Shown in pieces: positions 1 through 11,361 of a DNA stretch of 64,000 nucleotides; position 1 is the first letter of the stretch; the number at the start of each line of letters is the position of its first letter. The DNA comes from Moniliella sp. 'wahieum' (taxonomy: Eukaryota; Basidiomycota; Moniliellomycetes; Moniliellales; Moniliellaceae), in the NCBI GenBank assembly GCA_003971905.1, contig RSEE01000069.1:310001-374000 (forward strand), written 5' to 3'. Below the pieces are notes generated by a model, which did not search any database, had not been told where the DNA came from, and saw only the letters and a program-made list of their open reading frames with translations. A program made the position numbers and the translations under genes.

Positions 1-501
1 GCATCAGCGCATTCACGTCCAAATTGCTCTCATATACATTAGGGCACCATTCGGTACTGTAGTGCTATACACTTTCATGGGGAGGGCCCCGAGGGGGACC
101 CCCCTGTAGTTTAGGGGTACAAAGCCTTGAACAGGTCAATCGGTTGTCTCGTACGTTAGGTCCTGCTCCAGATCCTGGTTGAGCGGAGCGGGCGTAGAGG
201 CGATGGAGAGACCCTCTAGTTTGGGTGGCTGCCTGCGTGCACAAGGCCGCAGTTCAGACCCTCCGAGGTAGGAGCCGCGTCCGTATAGGTCGTTAGACCA
301 TTTGAAGGGGTCCAGGAGCTCCGAAGTTACTCTGTTCCTCGCAACATTACCACACTCGGTACGCAGTATTTGGCGGGAACAGACAGAGTCGTAAAGAAGA
401 GCAAGCGCTACTGATGAGAGTATTAATATAACCGCGGCTTGCAGTGCACTCGACGTAAGTCGTAAATTCGTAAGCGTAGGAGATGTCGAGAGCGGTGGCC
501 T
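1..501. other. No gene recognised
   Basis: Mixed-composition sequence without a long open frame, RNA gene or repeat that I can recognise. Confidence 0.5.
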
Positions 502-1180
502 CTATACCATCATCAGTAACGTGCTGTCTGGCGAAGATACGACAGAAGTCGACAATTCGCCGGACGCTCCAGGTTGCCTTGAACAGGAGGCAAACCCAGA
601 CGAGGTCGTTGATAAAGTATCGCTGTGAGACGCAAAGAACATATGTAAGTTAGGTCAGTGAGAGTGCTTTTGTGCGCATGCGGGGGCGGTAATACTATGG
701 GATAGGATAACTGTGGTAATACTGACCAGCTCAACCTGTTGTCTTGCTCTTCGGCCGCATTGCCCAGGTTGCGGACTCGGTCATGAAGGTCAAGAACGAT
801 CGTTTGGTGACATCGGATAGTGCGTCTCAAACCTTCCAAGAAGAGGTCGATCAGGTCGCGCACGCGACGCATGGCCTGAACGGAAATCAGTTCCAAGTTA
901 GATTGTCTGCGCAGTAATGTATCGTTTGTTGTTGTCGGAGGGCGGCATGGAATTCACTCCTGTGACGGCGTCAATGAAGCTCTGAACTTCATCACGCAGA
1001 CTTTGAGGCTCCTGCATCCAGGGTTCCCGATCACGTTGATCCTGGCATCCCGCACGCCTCCAATGGCACGGGCGTGATCTTGTGCATCGCTTGCGTCATT
1101 TTGATCGACATCTTCTGGACCATTTGCCTGCGCGCCTTCATCGTCATGTTGCTGTCTCAGGGACCGTCAGGATGCGGGCG
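502..1180 (-). CDS. Putative 3' part of an unknown helical protein gene, broken
   Basis: I do not recognise the family. Read on the minus strand, several protein-like blocks follow each other in different frames: an acidic block (GPEDVDQNDASDAQDHARAI), a block with DEVQSFIDAVTGVNSMP, then a helical block with MRRVRDLIDLFLEGLRRTI and LHDRVRNLGNAAEEQDN. A plausible intron (623-726, GTCAGT donor, CACAG acceptor, 104 nt) is followed by a Ser/Thr-rich tail ending at a stop at 502-504. A CTGAC branch site and an AG acceptor upstream, near 1160-1170, hint at a further intron. At least two single-base shifts would lie between blocks, as in the conserved genes of this window. The helical block could be coiled coil. 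No upstream exon or start is convincing, so this may be the end of a larger gene or a decayed one. Confidence 0.33.
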
Positions 1181-4100
1181 GGGGGGGCGAGACCGGATGG
1201 GGGCGGGCTCTCGTCCATGTCCGATTCGTCCATTTCGGTTGCCTGGCGAGACCTATAGGTTGTTGTTGACGGTGCGCGAGAGGGGCTCCCACGAGCATTG
1301 CCTGGACGGGATGTTGCACTTACTCTGGTGGAACGGCGGCGAGGAATGCGGGTGGGGTGTGTGTGAAAAGAGCCAGGACCAGGGGATCTTGCTGGCTCTT
1401 GTCAAGTGTGGGCTGCAGTGGGGGGGGTAGAGCAGATTGCGCCACTCACATGCGGGGGGATCCATACAACGCATACTAGGCAAGTCTTTTGCCCCTGGCT
1501 GGATTTGGATAGTCACTACTAGTCAGGGGCCTAACTGAAGAAGCACTGATGCGCTGTTGCTGCAGGGAACAGGCTGCGCCCAACATTCTCTGCACCAGGC
1601 AGTGTAAGGGTGGGCGCTGCCAGGGGGCCCGCCCGGGGGGTTAAGGGTAATCCATAGGAGGTCCTAAGGTCGACTCACGGTAGTTAAGCGCGTGGGCTGA
1701 TTGGTTGGCCCGAGCGGGGGGGAAAGGGACAAGGAGAAACCCTCGGCGTATAGCAGAAGTGGCCGCAAGCGTGGCAAAAGGCTGTGTGGCACAGATGAAG
1801 AACGGGGGACAGGGGAAAACAGGGAGGGCGCTTCGGGTGCGGGCAACCTAATGGAAAAGGGCACGGGATGACTATCGTCTCCAGATTGAATCTGACCCAC
1901 GACCAACTTGGGGATGGGGTTAGGAAGGCGAAACGCGCTTAGGCTTCACCGTACTTGCCAGCCCACCTTCGCCCGTGACCGGCAGTAGGCAACTGTCGCT
2001 CGATGGTACGGGAATAAGGCTGCGTGTGTTGAGTGCCTGATGGCCAGATCGAAGCAACCAAGCAACAGTAAAAGTTGAGTCGCACATTCAAACGTTCGCA
2101 GTCGGTAACCGGCAATGTATCGATACAGAGGTACTGGAAACTGGAGCCCTAGCTCCTCCAACTCTTGCTTCAGCTATATCGGCTGCAAGAATGCCCCGCA
2201 CTGACAGCCATTGGATGTGCACCGGATGTCATCGATATGTCGATATCCGTACTCGTCGTTTCGACACAGGGACGTCCGACGTTACCAAGATCACACCGGG
2301 CACACCGGGTCGCGTCCAATAAGCCAGCTGCAACACCGGACACTGCAGCAGGCATCATTCGTGCACCATGCGCTTCGGCGCGCAAGCACGATCGCAGCTG
2401 GTTTCAACCGGCGAACGCTGGCCACCATCTCTACTGGTACACATCTGACATTAATATGTCAAACTAGGAGACCACCGGGCCTACGGCCAGGTCCGCGGGT
2501 GCACTTCGCCCTCGGCTCGGTGATGTGTTGCCAAGCGAGTTGCCAAGCGAGACGGCTGTGCTCAACTATACAAGCGCGTATGTTGGCACGGTCACCTTTA
2601 CCTCTCTATAGTAGTCGGGGAGACCAAAGATAGGAGACAGGATGGTCGACCAGGACTACAGCTAGCAAGCCTTCGACATGGCTCTGTGCTTATATACAAG
2701 CGAAGGAACCATGCCTCAAGTGCCTCATGACAGGTATAGACAGAATGCGGGGCACTTTCCAAAAAGGTAAAGACTAATGCAAACCCGTGCTTCCAAAAGG
2801 CGCTGACGCTGCGTAGTCGGGCGCGGCAGGAAGGACTCGTCAAGACTGGATGCAATGGGCACAAAGCATCGTACCGATAAGCCCATGTGACCATGGCGGG
2901 CCGCGGATGATATCCGCAGCATGGGTCAGGTGTCGACTGGCTCTCTCTCGCTAGTCTACTAACATGGCGTGTTGGGCTGAGATCTGAGATGTCTACGACA
3001 TGAGGGGCTCAGCGTCCGGAGATAACCGGAGCGCCCGGTAACATACACTATTGAGGATTCCTCAACTATCGTGTGTGTCCTTAATCATTGGCGTTGCCAA
3101 CTATCAGCTCCCCAGCTGGAGTTGTTATTTCCACCGGAGTTCAATGAACCTTGAAGAGCTTGAAGCTTGAAGCTTGAAGCCTGAGGGGAAGCGGAGATGA
3201 GAAGAGATGAGCGGGACCGACATACACATGTGGCCATGAAGCAATTTCCACCGGGCCTGGTCTTCGTATAATGCGTTTTGCACTGACTGCATGATAATAT
3301 GTAGGGTACAAGCTTGTGGTGATCCACAAGTGCGCATTGGACAAGTCGTGCTGAAGAGTCCCATCGGAGATGGTTTATCGACACATGCTTATACCACTTT
3401 GATTCGTATCTTAGTACTTGCGCTAAATCCGCGGTTTAAAAGCGAATGGAGGGAGTCAGAGGGTCCTGACACCTGCAGTGTTGTGGGCAGTCCATTGGCC
3501 TCTTGATAGTTGGGTTGGTACGACTTGGCAGCCCACTCGGACGAGCGAGGCTGATAGGTGCAGCCCTTAAGCATATGGAAAGTGATACTATGGTGCAGCA
3601 GTCTTCGGGTTTAATATACTAATGCAATCCGTTCGCTGCCGAATGTGAATCTGCTGCCCAAGAGGGGGACTGTGCTACTAGATTCGGGATACGAGTGCTG
3701 GGCCAGAAAGTCAGATGTGTCCCCCCACGAAGGCATCTCCCACACGTAATAAGGGTGGTGGCATAGAATACAAAGCCAGAAGCGAATGCGCTCTTGTAAA
3801 AAGTACTAGTATATGCGAGGGGCTTTGGACGATTTCTGGCGTAGTCGATACTACCATAGAACTGGCAAGCTGGTGGGGATGCGGGCGAGGCGATGTGCTA
3901 CCGGAACACGGTAGTGCGTCTGCGAGAATATACTATCGTGATAGATATTTGAGTTTCCGTCCTGTACACCCACAACTCGTCCCAATGCGTGTTGCGTTAT
4001 GCCGTTGAGCGTTCTGAATTCACGGTTTGTAGATGCCATTGGGAGCCAGAAAAGAAAGAAGCTGCCACAGTTTAGGTGTGACGTCGATGGCTGCCGCCCG

Positions 4101-4771
4101 TCCTAGAAGAGCTCAATGGTTACGCGTTACGAACGAGCAGTCATCACTGTAGAGTATTACTAGTAGTGAAGAGACATGATCGATGATCGATGAAGCTTGA
4201 AGATGCGTGGATCCCAGAGATCCGTTTCAGACTGCGAGACGGGATGTTCGACACCAGCAAATCCCGTGTCCGGGCTCTATACTAGAGACCAGCGTTTCCC
4301 TCGCCGCCGTTTCATCGGGTGTGGAGATGTATATTCTGCGGTTCCTCCGCGGTTGCTGAGAAGGTGAAAGAGAGTCGGAGAACGGCAGACGTACACTCCC
4401 GCCTGGTCCGTGCATTCTCGCATTTGCCTTCGTCTGTACAGCGAGCGGAGATGTGCCACATGGTGAGACTGGTGGGGCTGGTAACGGATGACAAATGGGA
4501 ACACTGACCCAGTGCAGTCGAGCACAGGAAGATTAAAACGAGGCACTATAGCAGTGTATCCAACGCGGCGGACATTCCTGGTCGGTTTGTTTCCGGGCGC
4601 CGGAGGGCGGAGAAAAAGCTGTGAGAGGCGCTGTGAGCGCGTGACAACTCCGGGAAGAACGCTCCCCGCCCGCGCGAGGGGCTGCTTTCCCATACATAAC
4701 CTTCAAAGGGGCCATTGCTCCCCATCAACCATCCTTCTTCCCACCCACCCACCCCTTCGCTTCTGCGCACC
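1181..4771. other. Long stretch without a convincing gene
   Basis: Only short, unrelated open frames are present. A small direct repeat of GCTTGAA (about four copies) lies near 3152-3181. The last 200 bases are pyrimidine-rich and act as the LEU1 upstream region. I see no RNA gene or transposon. Confidence 0.5.
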
Positions 4772-7055
4772 ATGGCACCGCGTACGCTCTACCAGAAAAT
4801 CTTTGACGACCACCTCATCCGCGAGGAGGAGGATGGCACCTGCCTCATCTACATCGACCGCCACTCGTCCACGAGGTCACCTCGCCCCAGGCATTCGAGG
4901 GTCTGCGTCTCGCCAACCGGCCCGTGCGCCGTACCGACTGCACTCTTGCTACTGTCGACCACAACATCCCCACCAGCAGCAGGAAAAAGTACGTCGACAC
5001 GGCCTCGTTCATCGACGAACCCAGCTCGCGCACTCAGGTCGTCACTCTCGAGCACAATGTCAAGGAGTTTGGCCTCACTTTCTTTGGCATGACCGACGAC
5101 CGCCAAGGTATCGTCCATGTCATTGGTCCTGAGCAAGGATTTACCTCCCTGTGCGACGATTGTCTGCGGCGACTCGCACACTTCAACTCATGGTGCCTTT
5201 GGCGGCCTTGGCCTTTGGCATTGGCACGTCCGAGGTTGAGCATGTTCTTGCCACCCAGACCATCATTCAAAAGCGGGCCAAGAACATGCGCGTCCAAGTT
5301 GATGGTGAGTGAGTTGGCGCCGGGTGTAACTCGAAGGACATTGTTCTCCACGTCATTGGTCTCATCGGCACTGCGGGCGGCACGGGGAGTGTGATCGAGT
5401 TTTGCGGGTCCACGATTGAAAAGTTGTCGATGGAGGCGCGCATGTCGATCTGTAACATGTCGATTGAGGGTGGCGCACGTGCTGGCCTGATTGTCCGGAT
5501 GAATCACGTTTGAGTACCTGAAAAACCGCCCGCTTGCACCCAAGGGCGAGGAGTGGGAGAAGGCGGGTGGCGTACTGGAAGTCGCTTCCTTCTGACCCGG
5601 ATGCCAAGTACGACGTGGTGATCAAGATTGACGCCAAGGACATCCCCCTACTGTCACAGGGTACCTCCCCGCAGGATGCGATCAGCATCACTGCCTCGGT
5701 ACCTGACCCGGCCAAGGCCAAAGACGAAACTCAAGCGCGGCCTGGAAGCGCTCGCTTACCTACATGGGCCTGAGCCCAACACGCCCATGGAACAAATCAA
5801 GATTGACAAGGTCTTTATCGGTTCTTGCACCAACTCGCGCATTGAGGATCTGCGCAGTGCTGCCCAAGTGCTCCAGGGCCGCAAGGTGGCCGAGGGGGTG
5901 TATGCCATGCTTGTGCCCGGTTCGGGCTTGATCAAGAAACAGGCCGAGGCTGAGGGTCTGGACAAGGTATTCAAGGCAGCTGGGTTCGACTGGCGCGAAG
6001 CAGGCTGTTCCAGTGCTTGGGCATGAACCCAGACCAGCTGGCCCCGGGCGAACGGTGCGCGTCTACCTCCAACCGTAACTTTGAAGGACGTCAAGGTCTG
6101 GAGGGCGCACTCACTTGTTTCGCCTGCCATGGCCGCTGCTGCAGCCGTGACGGGGCATCTGACTGATGTGCGTACTCTCCTTGCTGGTTCGCCTAGGCTG
6201 CTGCGGCCCATGCCCAAGTGGAGATTACGGATGCTAAGAAGTCCTCTCTCCACCTGAGGCCCCGCCTGCGCCGCAGGCCGAAGAGCCCAGGCTCCCTCGA
6301 CGCGCCGGCGAGCCAGACGGACGAGGACCGTTTGGAGATGTGCCGGCGAGCCAGGAGGCCACGACGGGAAGTGGCTTTCAGTTTACTACCGTTTCGGGCA
6401 TTGCTGCCCCAATTGAGAGGGCCAATGTGGATACGGATTTGATTATTCCTGCCAAGTTCCTCAAGGTGATTACGCGTAACGGGCTTGGGTGGGGCGCTGT
6501 GAATACGCTCCGCTACAACAAGGACACGGGGCGCGCCGAAATCCCGACTTTGTCCTCAACCAGGAGCCCTGGTCGCACGCCATGTTTATCGTGGCCGGAC
6601 CCAACTGGGGCTGTGGCTCGTCGCGCGAGCATGCGGCTTGGTCCTTGCTTGACTTTGGCATCCGGGCCGTCATTGCGCCCTCGATTGCCGACATTCATGC
6701 CACCAACTTGTCCAAGAATGGAATTGTGGGGGTGGTATTGCCCCAGGCGCAGGTGGACCGGGTCATGGCCGATGCCAAGGCAGCCAAGACGGTGACGGTG
6801 GACTTGGAGAAGCAAGTGGTGGTGTTGGAGGATGGATCGCAATTCTCCTTCCCCATCTCGGAGTTTACCAAGCACTGCCTCCTCAATGGCTTGGACGACA
6901 TTAGCCTCACCCTCCAGCACGAGGCGAGCATTGCTGAGTTTGAGTCCAAACGGTCTAGCACGATGCCATGGTACGACGGATTTGGCTACAAGGGCCCCGG
7001 TCCCAAGGCCATTCCTGTCGGTGTAAGCAAGAAGATCAAGGTCAACGACTGGTAG
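4772..7055 (+). CDS. LEU1: 3-isopropylmalate dehydratase (isopropylmalate isomerase)
   Basis: Second step of leucine synthesis: isomerises 2-isopropylmalate to 3-isopropylmalate with a 4Fe-4S cluster. The protein starts [16 protein letters not shown], the usual start of the family. The large (LeuC-like) domain shows the [13 protein letters not shown] stretch near 5161-5200, and the cluster cysteines in IGSCTNSR (about 5820) and GC...CLGM (about 6003-6025). A linker leads to the swivel (LeuD-like) domain, with [15 protein letters not shown] near 6421 and [15 protein letters not shown] near 6602. It ends VNDW and stops at 7053-7055. Fungal isomerases are single fused chains of about 760-780 residues, which fits this span. 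The reading frame shifts several times (near 4860, 5150, 5300-5340, 5560, 6010, 6080, 6540) inside conserved sequence, probably sequencing indels. No intron is needed. The ATG follows a CT-rich leader. Confidence 0.95.
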
Positions 7056-8313
7056 TTTTCGCACACGCCCCCTATTGCACTGATCCCTTCACCACAGCCC
7101 ATGACACGACAGCTTGCCTCCCTGAAGCTGTAGGACTTAGCAAAAATGTATCTGCTCACGGTGACGTCTATAATGATGCAGCAGCTCGGCCGAGCCGAGC
7201 CCCTGGAGGGTCTGGGGAGAGGCCCCCTCGTTGGCTGACTGGGACGGACAGTTGCCGACAGCTAGCAGCCTTTCCACCATAGAAGCCAACATCCACTGTG
7301 CCAACCCAGTCGTTTTGACTTGTTGCCGCCGCTTCAGCTCAGATCCTTCGCAATTCTCACGTTGTCGATCCAGCATCCAGCACGATGCACCTGCGGGATC
7401 ACACTCCTGTTGGCACAGCTTGAGTTGATACGGACAAGTGCGCGAGCGATTTGAGCGGGCAATCACCTGAGTTGTCCATGGCAGGGGGTGGCACAGCAGC
7501 AGAAAGCGGCGCCCGGCCCATCATGCATCACCCACCCCTGACAGGGAGCGGGAGGTGTGGACAAAGCCACAGGGCAAAAACAGCTTGCCTGGCCTTCTTT
7601 TGGTCCGGTCGCGCTCCGCTGGGCGCCCGTGGTGGGGGGGGATGAGATGGGGCGGGGCGGGGGCCTGAACAAGAGCCTCTGCCATTCGCATGGCGCGGGG
7701 GGGGGGCAAGATCCGTAAGCCTCGTTGCCGAGTACGTTGCTCTTGGGGCTGGCGATCGGTCGAATGATGTTTTCCATCACTGGCCGTCTGGCCTGCCTTT
7801 TGCTGGGGGCTGATCCAGTTGAGGCGGGACGCTACAAGCGTATCGCGTACGAGGGAAACTTAGACAGACTGCTCAACTTGGCCACTGACTGTTATCATGA
7901 TATTATGGGTCCGGTTGGGCGGTCCACAGACGAGGCGACATACCGACACTACAGGGCCCGAACTTGGCCATGGTGATCGAGTGATCAAGAGATTGACTAT
8001 CAACTTTGCCGGTGAAATTCAAATACTTCACGATTCATCAGGACGATGCAGAAGGTGCACTGAGTCCATCTGCATTCCTCCCTGACAGACACGCAGCCAA
8101 GGGATGGATAGGGTGGGTGGCGCAGCCAAACCCAACGTGGTGGGGGGTTGAAGGGTCAGGAGGTCAAAGCGAACGGAGGCTAGAATACTTTGCCTCAGGT
8201 CGTTAGGGGTGAGAAATGTCAAATGTCCGAAAAGAAACGGCAAGCAACTTGAAGCTTCCTGCCTGGTGGGAGACACGCTCCCACGCCAACGCCAACGAGC
8301 TAGAGCATCCCAA
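7056..8313. other. Intergenic region, LEU1 and PIL1-like 3' flanks
   Basis: Convergent 3' flanks of the two neighbouring genes. It holds G-runs near 7635-7700 and only short unrelated open frames. Nothing else recognised. Confidence 0.5.
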
Positions 8314-8315
8314 CC

Positions 8316-10760
8316 TTATGGCCCATACGGATTGGAGTACTGTCCTTGGCTGTACTGACTCGCGTACGGATCGAGTACTGTGGCCATAGCCATAGGCCGG
8401 GGGAGCATACGCGCCTGGCGGGCGCGGCGTGCTGCTGGGCTGAGGAGGCGGAGGCGGAGGGAGCGGAGAGAAGGGCCGGTAGGAGCCCGCCGAAACTGGA
8501 AGCGAATCAGCATGAGTAGGCGGAGGGGGTGGGGCAACCGCAGTCTCGTGCGGATTTAACTAGGCTTGTTAATCTGCAGCGGCGCTGTTGACGGGTATGC
8601 CGACGAAGGCATTCTTCCAGGGCGAGGAAGGCGCCGGCGCCGCCGCCGCCACCTGGCTAACGGGAGGAGGGGGCGCCACAGGTGCTGCCTCAGCACTGGC
8701 TTTGCGGAAAAAGTTGCGTCGGAAAGCTCCTGCAGTGATGATCTTCTTGTTGGGGCAGGCGACGGGGCCGAAGGAAGATCGCCCTCGCCGCCATAGGGAA
8801 CGCGGGGGGCATTCACACTGTATCGTAGCTGCCCTGGGGGCGTCGCACAGCAGCCTGCGCCGCACGAGTGAGTGGACCCAACCAGTCGTCGTCTGTCCGC
8901 GCAGAAGGAGGGTCCCAGCTTGACACAGCCGCTTCAGGAGCCGGAGCCGGGGCCGGGGCCGGGGCCGGCACGACCGGGATGGCAGGGGGGATCATGGGGC
9001 AGACAAAGGGGCTGCCGGAACCTCGGATGAACTCGGATTGGACAGGGGGGATGGACGAGTCCACAGGTAGTGCGCCGGGTTCGGGTGGGCGTGTAAGCCG
9101 GCAATTCGGCCTGACTGCGGGCATCAAAGTCGTCTTGTTCGCGGGCATGCTCGCCTTCATCGTTGACCCCGCAGCGGGCCATTGAAGCTGAATCCGGGCA
9201 CTTCGGCCGACGCCACAGAGCCACGGGGGCTGGCTCCTGATCCCGACTCATCGGCATGGGGGTTGACCAACTCGGGCAAGGGAGGGGCAGAAGTTGGAGG
9301 ATGCACGTGCGATTCGGCCCAGGTTCCTGATGCGAGGGCAAGGACTGGTTCGTAGTGCATCATATCCGTCGTAGGCATCGTAGCGCCATAGCCATCGTAC
9401 GCATTGGCCTCACCATGCTCGCCGCCGGAGCAGGAGGAATCTGAGGTTCAGGAGAGGGGACGCGATGCAGATATTGGTCTGTAGGTGGGTAGGAGCTGGG
9501 GAGTGAGGTGTGTTTTCAGGAAGGTGCGAAGTGCTTGCACAGCCGCAACGCCTCTTGCCCCAGTCCGCGCCTTCGCTCGCTCTCTCCGCGCCTTCATGCT
9601 GGGCAGGTCCAGGCGCGGTGACAATGCCGAGCCTGGTTGAGGGTGCTCTTCTGAGCCCCAGCTAGCATGCCCCGCAGACGTGTCGATGGTAGGAGGATTA
9701 TGCTGATTCGGCGTGGGCAGCTCCCCCGCTACAGGGGAAGTAGCTTGGTGTTCCAGCCGGGGAGCGGGTCGAGGCCAAGGACCCGGCCCGATCCACATCT
9801 GCACCATTGTCTTGAGCTTGGGGGATGGCTGAGAGGGAATGCGGGCTAGAAAGCTCGGACAATCCAGGATCGACCGGAGCAGGCGGGACAACGGGGGCGG
9901 TGGGGTAGCCCAGCGAGTTCTCGCGTCGGACTGAGGTTTGGCCACTGTGCACACCGGCAAATAAGGCGAGCAGTCTTCCTGCGGTGGTTGAGGTACGCGG
10001 AACGAAACCCGCTGCATCTCGACGCGGGCTGTCTGGAGCAAATTCTCTGTGCGACGGGAACCTTTGTAGTCGGGGCGGTCGCTACCGGCTGGGCAGGGCT
10101 CAGTCTGGAGCTCGTCAAGCATTCCGGCGGCGAACTGAGCCATAATGGCGGTTTGGTCGGCCAGCTGGGTGAGCGCGGCGGCCTTGTTGCCCAGCGCAGT
10201 GCGCATGGCGGTGCGCTTAAAGTCTTCCAGACTGGCCGCATCCTGGGCCAGCTGGAGCTGCATCGAGGTGGACTCGGACCGCAGCTCGGAGAGAAGGGAG
10301 GTGGTCTTGGGCAGCTCTTTGTTCTCGGGCCCCATCTTGGCCAGCTTCTTCTCCACAGACTCGATGCGGGCAGAAAGAGTGCGGAACTTGGACTTGAGGT
10401 CGGTGAGTTGTTCCTCCATGGTGCGAATGCGCTTGTAGTCCGGCCGCACGTCGTTCTGCAAGTGCTGGTTCAACGTCTCGAGCGCGGTGGGGAACGCCTC
10501 GAGCAGGACAGCCCACTTGGAGAGCACGTCGCTCAGATCGCGCTCCTGCTCGCTGGCCCACAGCTTGAGGGCATCGAGGTTCTTCTGGAACTCGGAGGCG
10601 AGGGCAGTGGAGCGCTTGATGAGGTCCTTTTCGGTGGTGATGACGTTCTGCAGGCTGCGCTGGGTGGCGCTGCCAATGAAGGCGGGGGTAGGGCGTTGTG
10701 GGCGATCTCGCGCCGGCCGCGCTCGGCTGCGCGGCGGAGGCCGCCAGTGAAGAGCGACAT
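8316..10760 (-). CDS. PIL1: Pil1/Lsp1-type eisosome protein with long proline-rich tail
   Basis: Pil1 proteins carry a BAR-like domain that coats furrows of the fungal plasma membrane (eisosomes). The start at 10760 (MSLFTGGLRRAAERGRREI) fits the basic N-terminal segment of the family. The core (about 10680-10000) has LQNVITTEKDLIKRSTALAS, KLWASEQERDLSDVLSKW, LRSESTSMQLQLAQDAASLE and ends RPDYKGSRRTENLLQTA, matching in order the Pil1 core with its RPAYDGY...ESAL end. One frame shift lies between the N-terminus and the core. After the core come several hundred Pro/Ser/Ala-rich residues with patches such as ELPAYTPTRTR, KIITAGAFRRNFFRK and a Tyr/Gln/Pro-rich end (SQYSQGQYSNPYGP) stopping at 8316. 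These tail pieces sit in different frames and could belong partly to another gene. An alternative end is the stop at 9448. The core call is firm, the 8.3-9.8 kb tail less so. Confidence 0.72.
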
Positions 10761-11361
10761 GGCGGGGGGGGGGGAGAGGAGAGGAGAGGATGGAGAGGAG
10801 GAGAGGAGAGAGGAGCAGCAAAGGAGCAACAGGCGGCTGGGGGCCCCAACACTGGCCTGCCCGCGCGCGCCGTCGCAGCGCTCGCAGCTGCGGCTGTCTG
10901 CTGCTGCCTGCGGCTGCGTGCTACTGCCGGTGACTGCCGGCGACTGCCTGCTGCTGCCCCAGCCGGGGCCACGGCGCTGTCATGCCGACAGTGCCCCTGC
11001 CCCCAGCCGCCGCGTGTGACTCGGGCACACTGGGCCAGTGCGGCGGATGCGGCTGCCACCGCACCCCCGCCCCCCCCACGGCAGGCGCCGGCCTTGGACT
11101 GCCTTGGACCGCTGGATAGCAGCGCATGCCACAGTGTGGGCCACTAGGGTTGGGTCTTGGCTCTCCTGCGGTGTTTCTTCTTGATCTACCAGATGACTGC
11201 ACTAGACAGCTACCTACAGCACTGCCTCTTTCTCCCTCCCTCCCGTAACCCACCAACTCATCTCGTAGGTGCGATGCTCATTTTACCGGAAAGGGTCCCA
11301 TCAGACGCGTCAGCCGATCGGCTAGGCACAAGAGTACACAACAAATCTCCCTCGGCGCCGC
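10761..11361. other. Spacer between PIL1-like start and SSE1 end
   Basis: A G-rich strand with GGAGA runs just upstream of the PIL1-like start, read as a CT-rich leader on the gene strand, then GC-rich sequence and the SSE1 3' flank. No gene seen. Confidence 0.5.

Noticed and set aside
4595-4608. CCGGGCGCCGG upstream of LEU1 as a Leu3 activator site
   Set aside because: Leu3 sites are CCG-N4-CGG. Here the spacing is five bases, so it is probably just GC-rich promoter sequence.
9988-11019. 343-codon plus-strand frame opposite the PIL1-like gene
   Set aside because: It is antisense to the Pil1 core and rich in Leu/Gly/Glu as expected from the reverse reading.
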